Source of the DNA: Microbacterium sp. 18062
Lineage (GTDB): Bacteria > Actinomycetota > Actinomycetes > Actinomycetales > Microbacteriaceae
NCBI RefSeq assembly: GCF_902706225.1
Contig: NZ_CACSKB010000013.1
Coordinates: 1-64,000 of the forward strand
Length of the DNA: 64,000 nt
Reading direction: 5' to 3'
Shown here: positions 44,601-53,814 of the stretch, piece after piece
Layout: the number at the start of each line of letters is the position of its first letter
Numbering within the stretch: the first letter of the stretch is position 1
The notes under the pieces: model-generated
What the model was told of the DNA's origin: nothing
The model's database searches: none
The model's input: the letters and a program-made list of their open reading frames with translations, nothing else
Translations under genes and position numbers: made by a program

Positions 44601-45562
44601 GACGCTGCTCCTCGAGGTCGTCTGAGCATCAGGTTGCGGCTGAATCGCGCCCAGAGAGAGACGGGCGCCGACCGACTGCTTCCGCGGCTGAACCGCTGTT
44701 CGAGGAACCGTTGCCCGAAGGAAAGAACACTGACTACGACCAGGTACCAGATGCTGGCAACGACCAGCAGCGGAATGATCTGGAAGCTCTGCGAGTAGAT
44801 TGACTGAGCCGAGTACAGCAGCTCCGATAACGTGATCACGCTGACCAGCGACGTCGTCTTGAGCAGGTTGATGAACTCATTGCTCGAGGGCGGGATAATC
44901 AGCCGCATGGCCTGGGGCAAGACGATCCGTTGGAGGATCCTCCTCTTGGGCATTCCGAGAGCCGTCGCCGCCTCACTTTGACCCTGGTCCACTCCGAGGA
45001 TGCCGCCGCGTACGATCTCGGACATGTATGCCGCTTCGTTCAGCCCGAGCCCGAGGATGGCCGCCATCAGCGGCGTGATCAGCGCGTTAGTGGACTCACT
45101 GAAAAGGACCGGCCCCCCGAAAGGCAGCGCGATGGTTATCTCCGGTATCAGGGACGAAAGGTTGAACCAGAAGATCAGCTGCACCAGCACGGGAGTGCCA
45201 CGAAAGAACCACACGTAGATCGCACTGGGAACGCTGAGTATCGGGTTCGGCGACATCCTCGCTACGGCCACCAGCGTGCCGAGGACGACGGCGATAACCA
45301 TACAGACGACGGTCAGCCAGATAGTCGTCCACAAGCCCTGCAGGATCCGTGGGAAGAACAAGTACTGCCCGACCACGTCCCATTCGAAGTTCTCACTGGT
45401 GACGAGGAACTGCACCAGGAGCAACGCGAGGAACAGCACGAGAACGCTGGCTACCCACCTTCCTGGGCGCCTCGGCGCTTTGGTGCGCAGTTGCGACGCA
45501 GGAGTTTCCACGTTCGCATGACCGTCCCCGCCCAAGATGGGGTGCGACGTAGAAGTTGACAT
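44597..45562 (-). CDS. Polar amino-acid ABC permease
   Basis: 321 aa. After a cytoplasmic tail of about 40 residues, TM segments and the typical motif [17 protein letters not shown], then the EAA loop [43 protein letters not shown]. HisM/GlnP family; with one permease gene it is expected to act as a homodimer. ATG at 45562 has AAGGAA upstream. Confidence 0.93.
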   Translation of the reverse strand: MSTSTSHPILGGDGHANVETPASQLRTKAPRRPGRWVASVLVLFLALLLVQFLVTSENFEWDVVGQYLFFPRILQGLWTTIWLTVVCMVIAVVLGTLVAVARMSPNPILSVPSAIYVWFFRGTPVLVQLIFWFNLSSLIPEITIALPFGGPVLFSESTNALITPLMAAILGLGLNEAAYMSEIVRGGILGVDQGQSEAATALGMPKRRILQRIVLPQAMRLIIPPSSNEFINLLKTTSLVSVITLSELLYSAQSIYSQSFQIIPLLVVASIWYLVVVSVLSFGQRFLEQRFSRGSSRSAPVSLWARFSRNLMLRRPRGAAS

Positions 45563-45600
45563 GTGATTCCTTGGAGTTGGTCCGGGTATCGCTGAGGCGG

Positions 45601-46533
45601 CTAGCTGCCGGCGATCACGTCCGCCGGATCGGTGAAGACGGTCGCCTCGGTGACGGTGTTCTTGCTCTGTCCCCATTCCTCGGCGAGTTGGCTGTACGTG
45701 CCGTCATCGATGAGACCCTGCAGAGCCACCCGAGTGGCAGCGAGAAGGCCATCGTTGTCCTTGGCGATCGCGAATCCGGTGGGCGACGTGGCGTAGGCCT
45801 CGCCGATGTCCTCGAGTTGACCATCGACCTGCTCATTGATGTACGCGGTCGTGGTGGAGTCGTCGAGCCTGGCTTCCACACGCCCGTTGAGCACCGCCTG
45901 CACAAGCGATGACTGGTCGGGGAAAGTCGAGACGACGATTTCCGACTCACCGCCCTCCACGCACTCGTCGTTCAAGGTCTGCACCTGCACCTCGGCTGCG
46001 CTGCCGGTCTGCACTCCGACGGTGTGACCGCACAGCGAGGAAACGCCGTCAATCCCGACGTCGCTTCCTTTGAGTACGGACACCACAGTTCCTGCGCTGA
46101 GGAACTGGACGAAGTTCACCTGCTCAAGCCTTTCCGGAGTGATCGTGAACGTCGCCATGGCGAGGTCAAAGCGACTGTTGGTCAGCCCCGTGATCTGTCC
46201 CTCGAACGGAATCTTCTGCAGATCGACCTCGAGGCCGAGGGCATCGCTCAGAGCCGCGACCAGATCGATGTCGAAGCCCTCGTTCACACCGTCCGTCGTT
46301 GTGTACTCGAATGGCGGGTAGCTCAGCGAGCTGGCAACCACGAGGGTGCCGCGATCGCTGATCTCGTCCGGCAGCAAGGCTCGCGCCTCTTGGTTCACGG
46401 CCGATGTCGACGAAGACGAGTCAGAGAGAGCAGGCGTATCGCCGTCATCCGACGCACATCCCGTCAGCGCGATCAGGGACACCGCGGCGGTCGCGGTGAC
46501 AACGAACTTCGAGATTGCGGTGACACGGGACAT
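45601..46533 (-). CDS. Family 3 amino-acid-binding lipoprotein
   Basis: 310 aa. Signal peptide ending in the lipobox ALTGC, then a Ser/Asp-rich linker and the family 3 binding domain: LVVASSLSYPPFEYTTTDGVNEGFDIDLVAALSDALGLEVDLQKIPFEGQI, FDLAMATFTITPERLEQVNFVQF. First gene of the importer row; AGGAGAG lies before the ATG. Ligand probably a polar amino acid or N-carbamoyl/ureido derivative, judged from the divergent hydrolase. Confidence 0.93.
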   Translation of the reverse strand: MSRVTAISKFVVTATAAVSLIALTGCASDDGDTPALSDSSSSTSAVNQEARALLPDEISDRGTLVVASSLSYPPFEYTTTDGVNEGFDIDLVAALSDALGLEVDLQKIPFEGQITGLTNSRFDLAMATFTITPERLEQVNFVQFLSAGTVVSVLKGSDVGIDGVSSLCGHTVGVQTGSAAEVQVQTLNDECVEGGESEIVVSTFPDQSSLVQAVLNGRVEARLDDSTTTAYINEQVDGQLEDIGEAYATSPTGFAIAKDNDGLLAATRVALQGLIDDGTYSQLAEEWGQSKNTVTEATVFTDPADVIAGS

Positions 46534-46620
46534 GACGGACTCTCCTGGGGAGTCTCGGGCGGCGCTGACGCAACGCGGGGCTGATACGGGAGTGATTCGT
46601 GATTGTTCCTGCCACCCACA

Positions 46621-46763
46621 GTTGAGTATCTCAACACAAAGTCGCAGTATGCGATTGATAATGGCAAAGGACTGCCATCCCCCTCATGATAATCAACAGT
46701 TTGTTGACTCTTTGCGTCACTTCCGTCACCGGCTTGTTACAAGTTGTTAACAGTTCGTTACGG
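46621..46763. promoter_or_regulatory. Dyads and three phased decamer repeats
   Basis: This is the AT-rich core of the 386-bp divergent region between the binding protein and the hydrolase. It has GTTGAG-TAT-CTCAAC (46621-46635), TCAACA-GTT-TGTTGA (46693-46707), and three adjoining 10-bp repeats TTGTTACAAG, TTGTTAACAG, TTCGTTACGG (46734-46763). The decamers put GTTA on one face of the helix. Likely binding region for the YheO-like regulator and both promoters. The remaining bases up to 46919 show nothing else clear. Confidence 0.6.
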
Positions 46764-46919
46764 CACCCAGCCAGGTGATGTGACCAAGGCTTCCTCGTCC
46801 GCGCGTGAGCCTCGGGTATGGCCCGTCGCCGGGCGCCCTATCGAAGTTCGACAGGCCACCCGAAACGTCTGTGAAATCTGGAGTACATACATTGAGCAGC
46901 ATGATGAGTGGGTATGGAC

Positions 46920-48161
46920 ATGTCCGCTGAACAAGACCAGTTGTTCCTCACTGATTTCTGGACGATGTCGTCGTTCGGCGCCACGGAACGCGGCGGAGTA
47001 CATCGCGAAGCGGGGACAGCAGCACACGGTGAGCTCACCGACTGGTTCGCCGGGCTCCTCGCCGAGTCTGGATTCGTGGTGCGACGGGACGCGATCGGAA
47101 ACGTCTATGGCCTCGCCGAACTCACTCCGGGAGCCCCGTATGTGCTGTTCGGTTCGCATTTGGACAGCCAGCCCTACGGTGGCAAGTACGACGGCGCCTA
47201 CGGTGTTCTCGCGGCGCTTCACGCGGCACGACGGGTTGTGGACGCTCACCGCGTTGCCTCCACCGCTCCGAAGTACAACATCGCGGTGGTGGACTGGTTC
47301 AACGAGGAAGGCAGCCGATTCAAGCCGGGGCTCATGGGTTCGGCAGTGGTGACGGGCAAGGTCTCACTCGAGGCCGCCCTGGACTCCACCGACCCACGTG
47401 GCGTTTCAGTGCGCGAAGCCCTCGCCGCAATCGGCGGCGTTGGAGACTTCGAAGCGCCCGTCTTGGCGGGGTATGCCGAGATACACATCGAACAGGGCCC
47501 GTCGATGGCGGAGTCCGGTCACACCATCGGTGCGGTACACGCGACCTGGAGCGCATACAAGTACGACGTCCTAGTCAAGGGAGAGCAAGGCCACACCGGT
47601 TCCATGAGGATGGCCGACCGCCAGGATGCGCTCTTGGGCGCTGCGTACTTCGTCGCCGCCGTCAACGAGCTGATCGAGCACTTCCCAGTGGAGAGTCTGC
47701 ACACTACTGTCGCGGAACTTCACGTCGAACCGAACTCGCCAGTGACGATTGCGCGCGAGGTGCGGATGGGTATGGACATGCGGGCGGAGTCGACCGAGGT
47801 CCTGGACCAGGCGCTCGCCTTGCTGAGGAAGCGCGTCGCAGAAATCGAAGCGAAGACGCGCACCACGATCGAGTTCCCCGACGGGGTCGTCTGGGATGCC
47901 TCCGATTTCATCGAGAAGGGTGTGAGCCTCGTCGAATCCGCCGCAGCGGACCTCAACTTGCCGGGTACCCGCGTGAAGACACTCGCCGGCCACGATGCCA
48001 CCCATGTCAAGGACATCGCACCTACGATCCTGGTGTTCATCCCGAGTATCGGCGGTCTCTCGCACAACGAACGCGAGTTGTCGACCGAGGCAGACCTGCT
48101 CGCCGGCTTGAACGTCTTCGAGAAGGTCGTCGCCGGCGTCGCGAATGGCGAACTCGACTGA
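46920..48161 (+). CDS. N-carbamoyl-amino-acid hydrolase / ureidopropionase-like M20
   Basis: 413 aa, M20 metalloamidase of the AmaB/HyuC/allantoate-amidohydrolase group. Metal-binding blocks are LFGSHLDSQPYGGKYDGAYGV, WFNEEGSRFKPGLMGS, EIHIEQGPSM and SIGGLSHNERE; KGEQGHTGSM lies in the dimerisation domain. It removes the carbamoyl group from N-carbamoyl amino acids (or N-carbamoyl-beta-alanine), giving CO2, ammonia and the amine. The start could be GTG 46908, ATG 46914 or ATG 46920; the last has GTGGG at 7 nt. Divergent from the amino-acid importer. It can supply the carbamoyl-cleaving step missing from the dihydropyrimidinase cluster at 53.8-60.6 kb. Confidence 0.9.
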   Translation: MSAEQDQLFLTDFWTMSSFGATERGGVHREAGTAAHGELTDWFAGLLAESGFVVRRDAIGNVYGLAELTPGAPYVLFGSHLDSQPYGGKYDGAYGVLAALHAARRVVDAHRVASTAPKYNIAVVDWFNEEGSRFKPGLMGSAVVTGKVSLEAALDSTDPRGVSVREALAAIGGVGDFEAPVLAGYAEIHIEQGPSMAESGHTIGAVHATWSAYKYDVLVKGEQGHTGSMRMADRQDALLGAAYFVAAVNELIEHFPVESLHTTVAELHVEPNSPVTIAREVRMGMDMRAESTEVLDQALALLRKRVAEIEAKTRTTIEFPDGVVWDASDFIEKGVSLVESAAADLNLPGTRVKTLAGHDATHVKDIAPTILVFIPSIGGLSHNERELSTEADLLAGLNVFEKVVAGVANGELD

Positions 48162-48171
48162 GCCCGCTTCA

Positions 48172-48205
48172 CTCTCATTCAGCTGCCACCGCAGTTGAAT
48201 GAGAG
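48172..48205. terminator. Strong hairpin after hydrolase gene
   Basis: CTCTCATTCAgCTG (48172-48185) pairs with CAGtTGAATGAGAG (48192-48205), 13 of 14 pairs, 6-nt loop. It starts 10 nt after the hydrolase stop. No T-run; it marks the seam between module B and the F420 block. Confidence 0.65.
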
Positions 48206-48716
48206 CGAGATGAAGCGATAAGGAGCGCCGCGGTGCGTGGGCCGAGGCGCGACGCTGCGGCCAGCTGATCAGCAGTGTCGACATCACGCCGCAGTGAGGA
48301 TTCTGCGGCGATATCGAGCAGTTCACACGCGCGCGCGAGATGGCGTGCAAAGGAATCCGGCCCGAACGCGCTGTTCCATGTCACGCCGGTACGCGCCGTC
48401 AGGAACGACCGAAACCCGCAGGTCGCCCACGAATGTCGTCGCGATCTCTGTATCACCGGTCACGACGGCGACGCGCGCGACGTCCGTGCAAGCGGCGGCG
48501 GCAGAGATCGTGTCGAGCGCGATCGCGCGTGCCAGCGGCACCCGCGAGATGCCCGGCACGGCGAAGCCGCGACTTGCCGACCGCCGCGGGCTTGACCGGG
48601 ATGACGACGACCCAGCCCGTGCGCGACTCCTCTGTTCCGGGGGCACGACTCGCAGACACGGCATCCGCAGCGGCGGATCGGCGGAGTCGTGCGTCGTCGG
48701 CAGCGGTCTCGGTCAC
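48175..48716 (-). pseudogene. fbiD: Broken fbiD/cofC-type guanylyltransferase
   Basis: Three frames in order give a single FbiD/CofC-like protein: GWVVVIPVKPAAVGKSRL, then (shift near 48565) ISRVPLARAIALDTISAAAACTDVARVAVVTGD and RVSVVPD, then (shift near 48420) LTARTGVTWNSAFGPDSFARHLARACELLDI and LRRDVDTADQLAAASRLGPRTAALL. The first shift is a small indel; the second also removes the middle of the enzyme that holds part of the nucleotide site. About 180 codons are left of roughly 210-230. The original start overlaps the fgd stop (ATGA), showing it was a working member of the operon. FbiD makes the guanylylated precursor of F420. Confidence 0.8.
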
Positions 48717-49726
48717 GCGCCGAACCGCGCGCGCAGCCGCGGCAGCACCTCTTCACCGTAGAGGCGCAAGAACCCGGCCTGATCGAAGCCGGGGTCGTGG
48801 AACACGAGGTGACGGAACCCGAGGTCGACGTAGCGGGAGATCTGCTCGACGTGCTCGTCGGGGTCAACCCCGACGATGAACCGCGAGGCGGCGCGCTCGA
48901 TCGGCAGCTCGGCGGCGCGACGCTGCATCTCGATGGGGTCGTGGATGCCCATCTTCTCCTCGGGCGAGAGGGCGAGCGGCGCCCAGAAGCGCGTCTTCTG
49001 CAGCGCCTCCTCCCGCGTCGGCGCGAGCGATACCTTCACCTCGATGAGCGTGTCGATCGCGTCGTCGGCGCGGCCGGCCTTCTCGAGCCCCTCGTACAGC
49101 GCAGGCAGCAGCGTGTCGCTGTAGAGCGACGGGTCTTTGCCGCTGGTCGTGATGAAGCCGTCGGCGATGCGGCCTGCCAGCCGGGTGGCGGCGGGCCCGG
49201 CGGCGCCGATGTAGATCGGCACGGGCGTGGTCGGCCGGTCGTAGACGGTGGCATCCGTCACCTGCCAGAAGGTGCCCTCGTAGGTGACGCGCTCGCCCGC
49301 CCACAGCCTCTCGATCAGGGTGATGGCCTCTTTGAGGCGCTGGAAGCGCTCCGGGGGGTCCGGCCAGTCGAGTCCGAGCGTCACCTCGTTCAGCGCCTCT
49401 CCGGTGCCCACACCGAGGATCACCCGGCCGGGGAACATCACACCGAGCGTCGCGAACGCCTGCGCGACGACGGCCGGATGGTACCGGAACGTCGGGGTGA
49501 GCACCGAGGTGCCCAGCAGCACGCGGGACGTGCGGGCGCCGACCGCGCCGAGCCAGGGGAGGGCGGCGGGGGCGTGGCCGCCCTCGTGCATCCACGGCTG
49601 GAAGTGGTCGGAGATGAACACCGAGTCGAAGCCGACGTCCTCGGCGAGCACGGCGAGGTCGGCGAGCTCGGCCGGGTCGAACTGCTCTGCGGATGCCTTG
49701 TATCCCAGGCGCAGGGGGATCGTCAT
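48713..49726 (-). CDS. fgd: F420-dependent glucose-6-phosphate dehydrogenase
   Basis: 337 aa, collinear with mycobacterial FGD1 (about 336 aa). LGYKASAEQF, SDHFQPWMHEGGHAP with the catalytic His/Trp, LLGTSVLTPTFRY, LGVGTGEALNE, GFITTSGKDPSLYSD with the substrate Lys, and TRFWAPLALSPEEK are all kept. A second phosphate-binding Lys (in the EMEKA stretch of FGD1) is Arg here. It oxidises glucose-6-phosphate while reducing F420. Start overlaps the monooxygenase stop (ATGA). Its presence implies that F420 is, or recently was, available. Confidence 0.9.
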   Translation of the reverse strand: MTIPLRLGYKASAEQFDPAELADLAVLAEDVGFDSVFISDHFQPWMHEGGHAPAALPWLGAVGARTSRVLLGTSVLTPTFRYHPAVVAQAFATLGVMFPGRVILGVGTGEALNEVTLGLDWPDPPERFQRLKEAITLIERLWAGERVTYEGTFWQVTDATVYDRPTTPVPIYIGAAGPAATRLAGRIADGFITTSGKDPSLYSDTLLPALYEGLEKAGRADDAIDTLIEVKVSLAPTREEALQKTRFWAPLALSPEEKMGIHDPIEMQRRAAELPIERAASRFIVGVDPDEHVEQISRYVDLGFRHLVFHDPGFDQAGFLRLYGEEVLPRLRARFGA

Positions 49727-51309
49727 GGTGCTCCCATCGGTGCGGGGTCGGAGAGGATGTCGGCATCCTCGGTCGGATCGGTCGTCGGATCGGTCGGGTC
49801 GTCGCCGTGCTCGCGCGTGGCGTCGCCTGCCCGCAGGAACTCGGAGCCGTCGGTGGCGGCGAGCATCGCGCGGAACGCGTCGACGGTGCCGGGCCACAGC
49901 AGGGTGAGGCGTCCGGAGCGCTCGTCGACGTACCAGTTGCGGCATCCGCCGGCGACCCTGGGCGTCGCGGCGGCGGCGCTGTCGATCTCGGCGCTGTAGG
50001 CGCGCTCTGTCTCGGAGCGCACGCGCAGCACCCCGCCGAGGGCGGATCGCCGGCCGAGCGCGCGCGAGACGTAGCCGGCCTGCTCTTCCGCCATGAGCAC
50101 CGAGGAGTTGTGGCCGAGCGAGGCGTTGGGGCCGTTGAGCACGAAGAGGTTCGGGAACCCCGAGACGACCGTGGACGCGAACGAGGTCATGCCGCCGCTC
50201 CAGTGGGCGGCGAGGGTCTGGCCGCACTCGCCGCGCACCAGGTCGGCGTAGGGCTGGCGCGACGAGGCGAACCCGGTCGCGAGCACCAGCGCGTCGGCCT
50301 CGTACCGGGCGCCGCTCGCGGCGACGAGCGTGTGTCCCTGGACGGCGACCAGGGCGGACGCCTCCAGCGCGACCCGGTCGGAGGCCACCGCCGGGTAGAA
50401 GTCGTCGGAGAGCAGCACCCGCTTGCAGCCGAACGCGTAACGGGGGGTGAGCGCGTCGCGCAGCACCGGGTCGGCGACCTGCGAGCGCAGGTGGGCGAGG
50501 GCGGACGCCTCGGCCTCGGCGGCGGCCCGCGCATCGCCCGACCGCGAGGCGAACCGGGCCTCCCCCTCCGCGTACAGCTCGGCGCGCAGGGCCGCGAGCT
50601 CGTCGGGATGCCGGGCGAACCGCGCGCGCTCGGCGTCGGTGTACGAGCGCTCGTCGCGGGGCACGATCCAGGCGGGGGTGCGCTGGAAGAGCGTCACACG
50701 GCCGGCCGTGCGCGCCAGCTCCGGCACGAGCTGCACGGCCGAGGCGCCCGTGCCGACGACGGCGACGCGCGCACCCTCGAGGGGCGCGTCGTGGTCCCAC
50801 CTCGCCGAGTGGAACACGGGTCCGGGAAAGCCCGCGAGGCCAGGCAGGTCGGGGATCGCAGGCTCGGTGAGCCGGCCGCACGCCAGCACGAGAGCATCCG
50901 CCTCGATCACGCCGGGCTCGGATCCGCCGGTCTCGACGCGCCACAGGGCGGCTGCGGCATCCCAGCGCGCCGACTGCATCGGCGTGCCCAGGCGCAGATG
51001 GGGTGCCAGCCGTTCGGCGATGACGATACCGCGGAGGTAGTCGTGGATCTCGGACCCTCGTGCATACAGTCCCGACCATCCCGGATGCGGGTGGTCGGCG
51101 AAGCCGTAGAGATGGCTCGGCACGTCGCACGCGACGCCGGGGTAGGTGTTGTCGCGCCAGGTGCCGCCGACCGAGGAGCCTCGCTCGATGATCGTGAAGG
51201 ACTCGCGGCCGGCGCGCCGCAACGCCATCGCCATCGCCAGCCCCGCGAATCCGGCGCCGACGATCGCGACCTCGACGCGCTCGGGCGTGCGTTCCTGAGC
51301 CTTGGTCAC
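49723..51309 (-). CDS. Baeyer-Villiger-type FAD/NADPH monooxygenase
   Basis: 528 aa, starting at GTG 51309 inside the fbiC stop (GTGA). FAD site VGAGFAGLAMAMALRRAG, the type I Baeyer-Villiger fingerprint FPGPVFHSARWD, NADPH site VVGTGASAVQLVPEL, and DALVLATGFASS. It would insert oxygen next to a ketone, using NADPH. The C-terminus has a DPT-rich tail from short DNA repeats. Its place between FO synthase and fgd is unusual, since it should not need F420. Confidence 0.9.
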   Translation of the reverse strand: MTKAQERTPERVEVAIVGAGFAGLAMAMALRRAGRESFTIIERGSSVGGTWRDNTYPGVACDVPSHLYGFADHPHPGWSGLYARGSEIHDYLRGIVIAERLAPHLRLGTPMQSARWDAAAALWRVETGGSEPGVIEADALVLACGRLTEPAIPDLPGLAGFPGPVFHSARWDHDAPLEGARVAVVGTGASAVQLVPELARTAGRVTLFQRTPAWIVPRDERSYTDAERARFARHPDELAALRAELYAEGEARFASRSGDARAAAEAEASALAHLRSQVADPVLRDALTPRYAFGCKRVLLSDDFYPAVASDRVALEASALVAVQGHTLVAASGARYEADALVLATGFASSRQPYADLVRGECGQTLAAHWSGGMTSFASTVVSGFPNLFVLNGPNASLGHNSSVLMAEEQAGYVSRALGRRSALGGVLRVRSETERAYSAEIDSAAAATPRVAGGCRNWYVDERSGRLTLLWPGTVDAFRAMLAATDGSEFLRAGDATREHGDDPTDPTTDPTEDADILSDPAPMGAP

Positions 51310-53726
51310 CGCACCGCCGCCTTGCGGTCGGCCGGCGGCTCGCGGTAGTCGGTGGTGCGCTGGCGGAACGGGCGGAACAGGCGCTGCGCGATGCGTGCGG
51401 CGTCGTGCAGCGGAAGCTCCTGGCCGTGCTCGATGCCCGCCTCGGGCCGCACGCGGCCGTCGAGGAGCGTGCCGCCGAGGTCGTCGCCGCCCGCACGCAG
51501 CAGCTCGGCCGCGACCTCGCGGCCGTACCGGGTCCACGGGATCTGGATGTGAGGGATGCTGCCCGACACCAGCAGCCGGGAGACGGCGACCATCGCCCGG
51601 TGCTCGTCGAGGTCCCCGCGGCCGGCCACGAGCGGCACGCCATGGCCCGGCAGCGGGATCGGCACGAACTCGCTGAACCCGCCCCCGGCTCCCGCGGCGG
51701 TCGCGGCATCCTGGATCGCGCGCAGCCGTCTCAGGTGCGCGATGCGCTCGCCGGTCGTCTCGACGTGCCCGTAGAAAAGCACCGACGTCGAGCGGAACCC
51801 CGCCCGGTGCGCGGCGGCGATGCCCTCGACCCAGCGGTCGATCTCCAGGTCGCCGGGGGCCACGCGTGCGCGCACCCGCTCGCTCAGCACCTTGACCCCG
51901 GTGCCCGGTACGGTGTCCACGCCCGCGGCGCGCAGCGCCGCGAGCGCGCCGTCGAGCCCGAGCCCGCCGCGGTCGGCGAGATCCCAGACGTCCTGCGGGC
52001 GGTAGGCGTGCAGGTGGCTGCGGCCGGCCGCGGCCTTCACGGCGCGGGCGATCCGCAGGTAGCCTTCCGGGTCCTCGCCGGCGGGCAGCATCCCCTGCAC
52101 GCACAGCTCGGTCGCGCCCAGCTCCCACGCGTCGGCGGCGATGTCGCCCGCGTCGGCGAGCGTGAACGTCGCCGGGTCGTCGCCGCGAACGCTGCGAAGC
52201 CCCGTGGAGGTGAGGTTGCGGTTCACGACGAGGCTCACCGCCTCGCCCACGGTGTAGCGGCGCACGTCGTCGGCGGCCTGGACGAGCGTGTCGAGATCGT
52301 CGCCGGTGGATTCCAGGAGCGTCGCCCACTCGGCGTCGTCGAGGCTCAGCGGGTCACTCGGCGCATGCTCGACGAGCCTGCGCCCCGGGCGCCCCGTCGA
52401 CCGCACACGTCCTCCCGCGGGCCGTGTTCCGGAACCGGCGCGCTCCGTCGCCCCGGCCGGATCGACCGTGGCACGGGGTGCGGGGGATGCGGCGGCCAGG
52501 CCCGTGGCGGGCTCGGCGAGCGCGGCGACGGCGCCGTGCAGCACCGGGTCGATCCAGCGGTCGCGGTCGATCACGTACTCCGGCTGCGCGGTCAGCCGCT
52601 CGCGCAGTGCGAAGCCGAGCGACGCGGTGCGCTCGGCGAGCTCGTCGATGTGCGGCCACGGCCGCTCCGGGTTGACGTGGTCGGCGGTCAGCGGCGACAC
52701 GCCGCCCCAGTCGTCGGCCCCGGCGCGCACCAGCAGCTCGAACTCGGACGGGTCGGAGAGGTTCGGCGGCACCTGGACGCGCATCCGCGGCCCCATCACG
52801 ATGCGGGTCACCGCGACGGCGGCGACGTACTCGAGGAGCGCGGCATCCGCGGCCCCCGCCATCGCCGTGCGGGGCTTCGCGCGGAAGTTCTGCACGATGA
52901 CCTCCTGCACGTGACCGTGCCGGGCGTGCGCGTCGCGCAGCGCGACGCGCGACTCGGCGCGGTCGCGCAGCGTCTCGCCGATGCCGACGAGGATGCCGGT
53001 CGTGAACGGCACCCGTGCCCGGCCGGCGTCCTCGATCACGGCCAGGCGCACCGCCGGGTCCTTGTCGGGCGAGCCGTGGTGCACCTGGCCGGGCTCCTCG
53101 AACAGCCGTCGCGAGGTCGTCTCGAGCATCATCCCCATCGACGGGGCGACCGGCCGCATCGCCGCCAGCTCATCGAGTGACATGACGCCGGGGTTGGCGT
53201 GCGCGAGCATCCCGGTCTCGTCGGTGATCAGCCGCGCCATCGCCTGGACGTAGTCGAGGGTCGAGGCGTAGCCGTGCTCGTCGAGCCACGTACGCGCCTC
53301 GGGCCAGCGGTCCTCGGGGCGGTCGCCGAGGGTGAGCAGCGCCTCTTTGCAGCCCATCGCCTGACCCTGCCGGGCGACCGCGAGCACCTGGTCGCCGGTC
53401 ATGTAGACGGGCTTGTGCTTCTTGAGGAGCTGGCCGGGCGTGTCGACGAAGATGCAGTAGTGACAGCGGTCGCGGCACAGCGTCGTGAGCGGCACGAACA
53501 CCTTGCGGGAGTAGGTGATCACCCCGGGCCGACCGGATGCCTCCAGCCCCGCGTCACGCACCCGCGACGCCGACGCGAGTACTTCCTTGAGCATGGCAGG
53601 GGCCCCGCCAAGGAGCATCTCGGTTTGTGCGACGTCAAGTCGTTCGCCTGTCTCAGCGAGTCGCAGTGCCTCACGGAGCGCTTCTCGTTCCGACATCGAC
53701 GAGCGTGGCGGCTCGATAATGGTCAT
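51306..53726 (-). CDS. fbiC: FO synthase (CofGH fusion) with atypical CofH half
   Basis: 806 aa. The N-terminal CofG half is normal: VITYSRKVFVPLTTLCRDRCHYC with the CxxxCxxC cluster (Cys 84, 88, 91), FVDTPGQLLKKHKPVYMTGDQ and NFRAKPRTAM. The C-terminal half aligns with CofH through VVNRN (about 500), ELCVQGMLP, TVPGTGVKVLSERVR, SVLFYGHVETTGERIAHL, GFSEFVPIPLP and DDLGGTLLDG. But where CofH has NxxYTNxCxxxCxFCAF this protein reads NRNLTSTGLRSVRGDDP: all three cluster cysteines are missing, and no other frame restores them. CofH should join a tyrosine-derived unit to the flavin precursor, so full FO synthesis is doubtful. ATG 53726 has GAGAG; ATG 53741 is an alternative. Confidence 0.88.
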   Translation of the reverse strand: MTIIEPPRSSMSEREALREALRLAETGERLDVAQTEMLLGGAPAMLKEVLASASRVRDAGLEASGRPGVITYSRKVFVPLTTLCRDRCHYCIFVDTPGQLLKKHKPVYMTGDQVLAVARQGQAMGCKEALLTLGDRPEDRWPEARTWLDEHGYASTLDYVQAMARLITDETGMLAHANPGVMSLDELAAMRPVAPSMGMMLETTSRRLFEEPGQVHHGSPDKDPAVRLAVIEDAGRARVPFTTGILVGIGETLRDRAESRVALRDAHARHGHVQEVIVQNFRAKPRTAMAGAADAALLEYVAAVAVTRIVMGPRMRVQVPPNLSDPSEFELLVRAGADDWGGVSPLTADHVNPERPWPHIDELAERTASLGFALRERLTAQPEYVIDRDRWIDPVLHGAVAALAEPATGLAAASPAPRATVDPAGATERAGSGTRPAGGRVRSTGRPGRRLVEHAPSDPLSLDDAEWATLLESTGDDLDTLVQAADDVRRYTVGEAVSLVVNRNLTSTGLRSVRGDDPATFTLADAGDIAADAWELGATELCVQGMLPAGEDPEGYLRIARAVKAAAGRSHLHAYRPQDVWDLADRGGLGLDGALAALRAAGVDTVPGTGVKVLSERVRARVAPGDLEIDRWVEGIAAAHRAGFRSTSVLFYGHVETTGERIAHLRRLRAIQDAATAAGAGGGFSEFVPIPLPGHGVPLVAGRGDLDEHRAMVAVSRLLVSGSIPHIQIPWTRYGREVAAELLRAGGDDLGGTLLDGRVRPEAGIEHGQELPLHDAARIAQRLFRPFRQRTTDYREPPADRKAAVR

Positions 53727-53814
53727 CGATCTCTCGTACATCGATAGTCAGATGCGATCCAGATGAGCACCTCACGCTTACCGGTGAACGGAACGATCGT
53801 GCGAACACTCCCTA

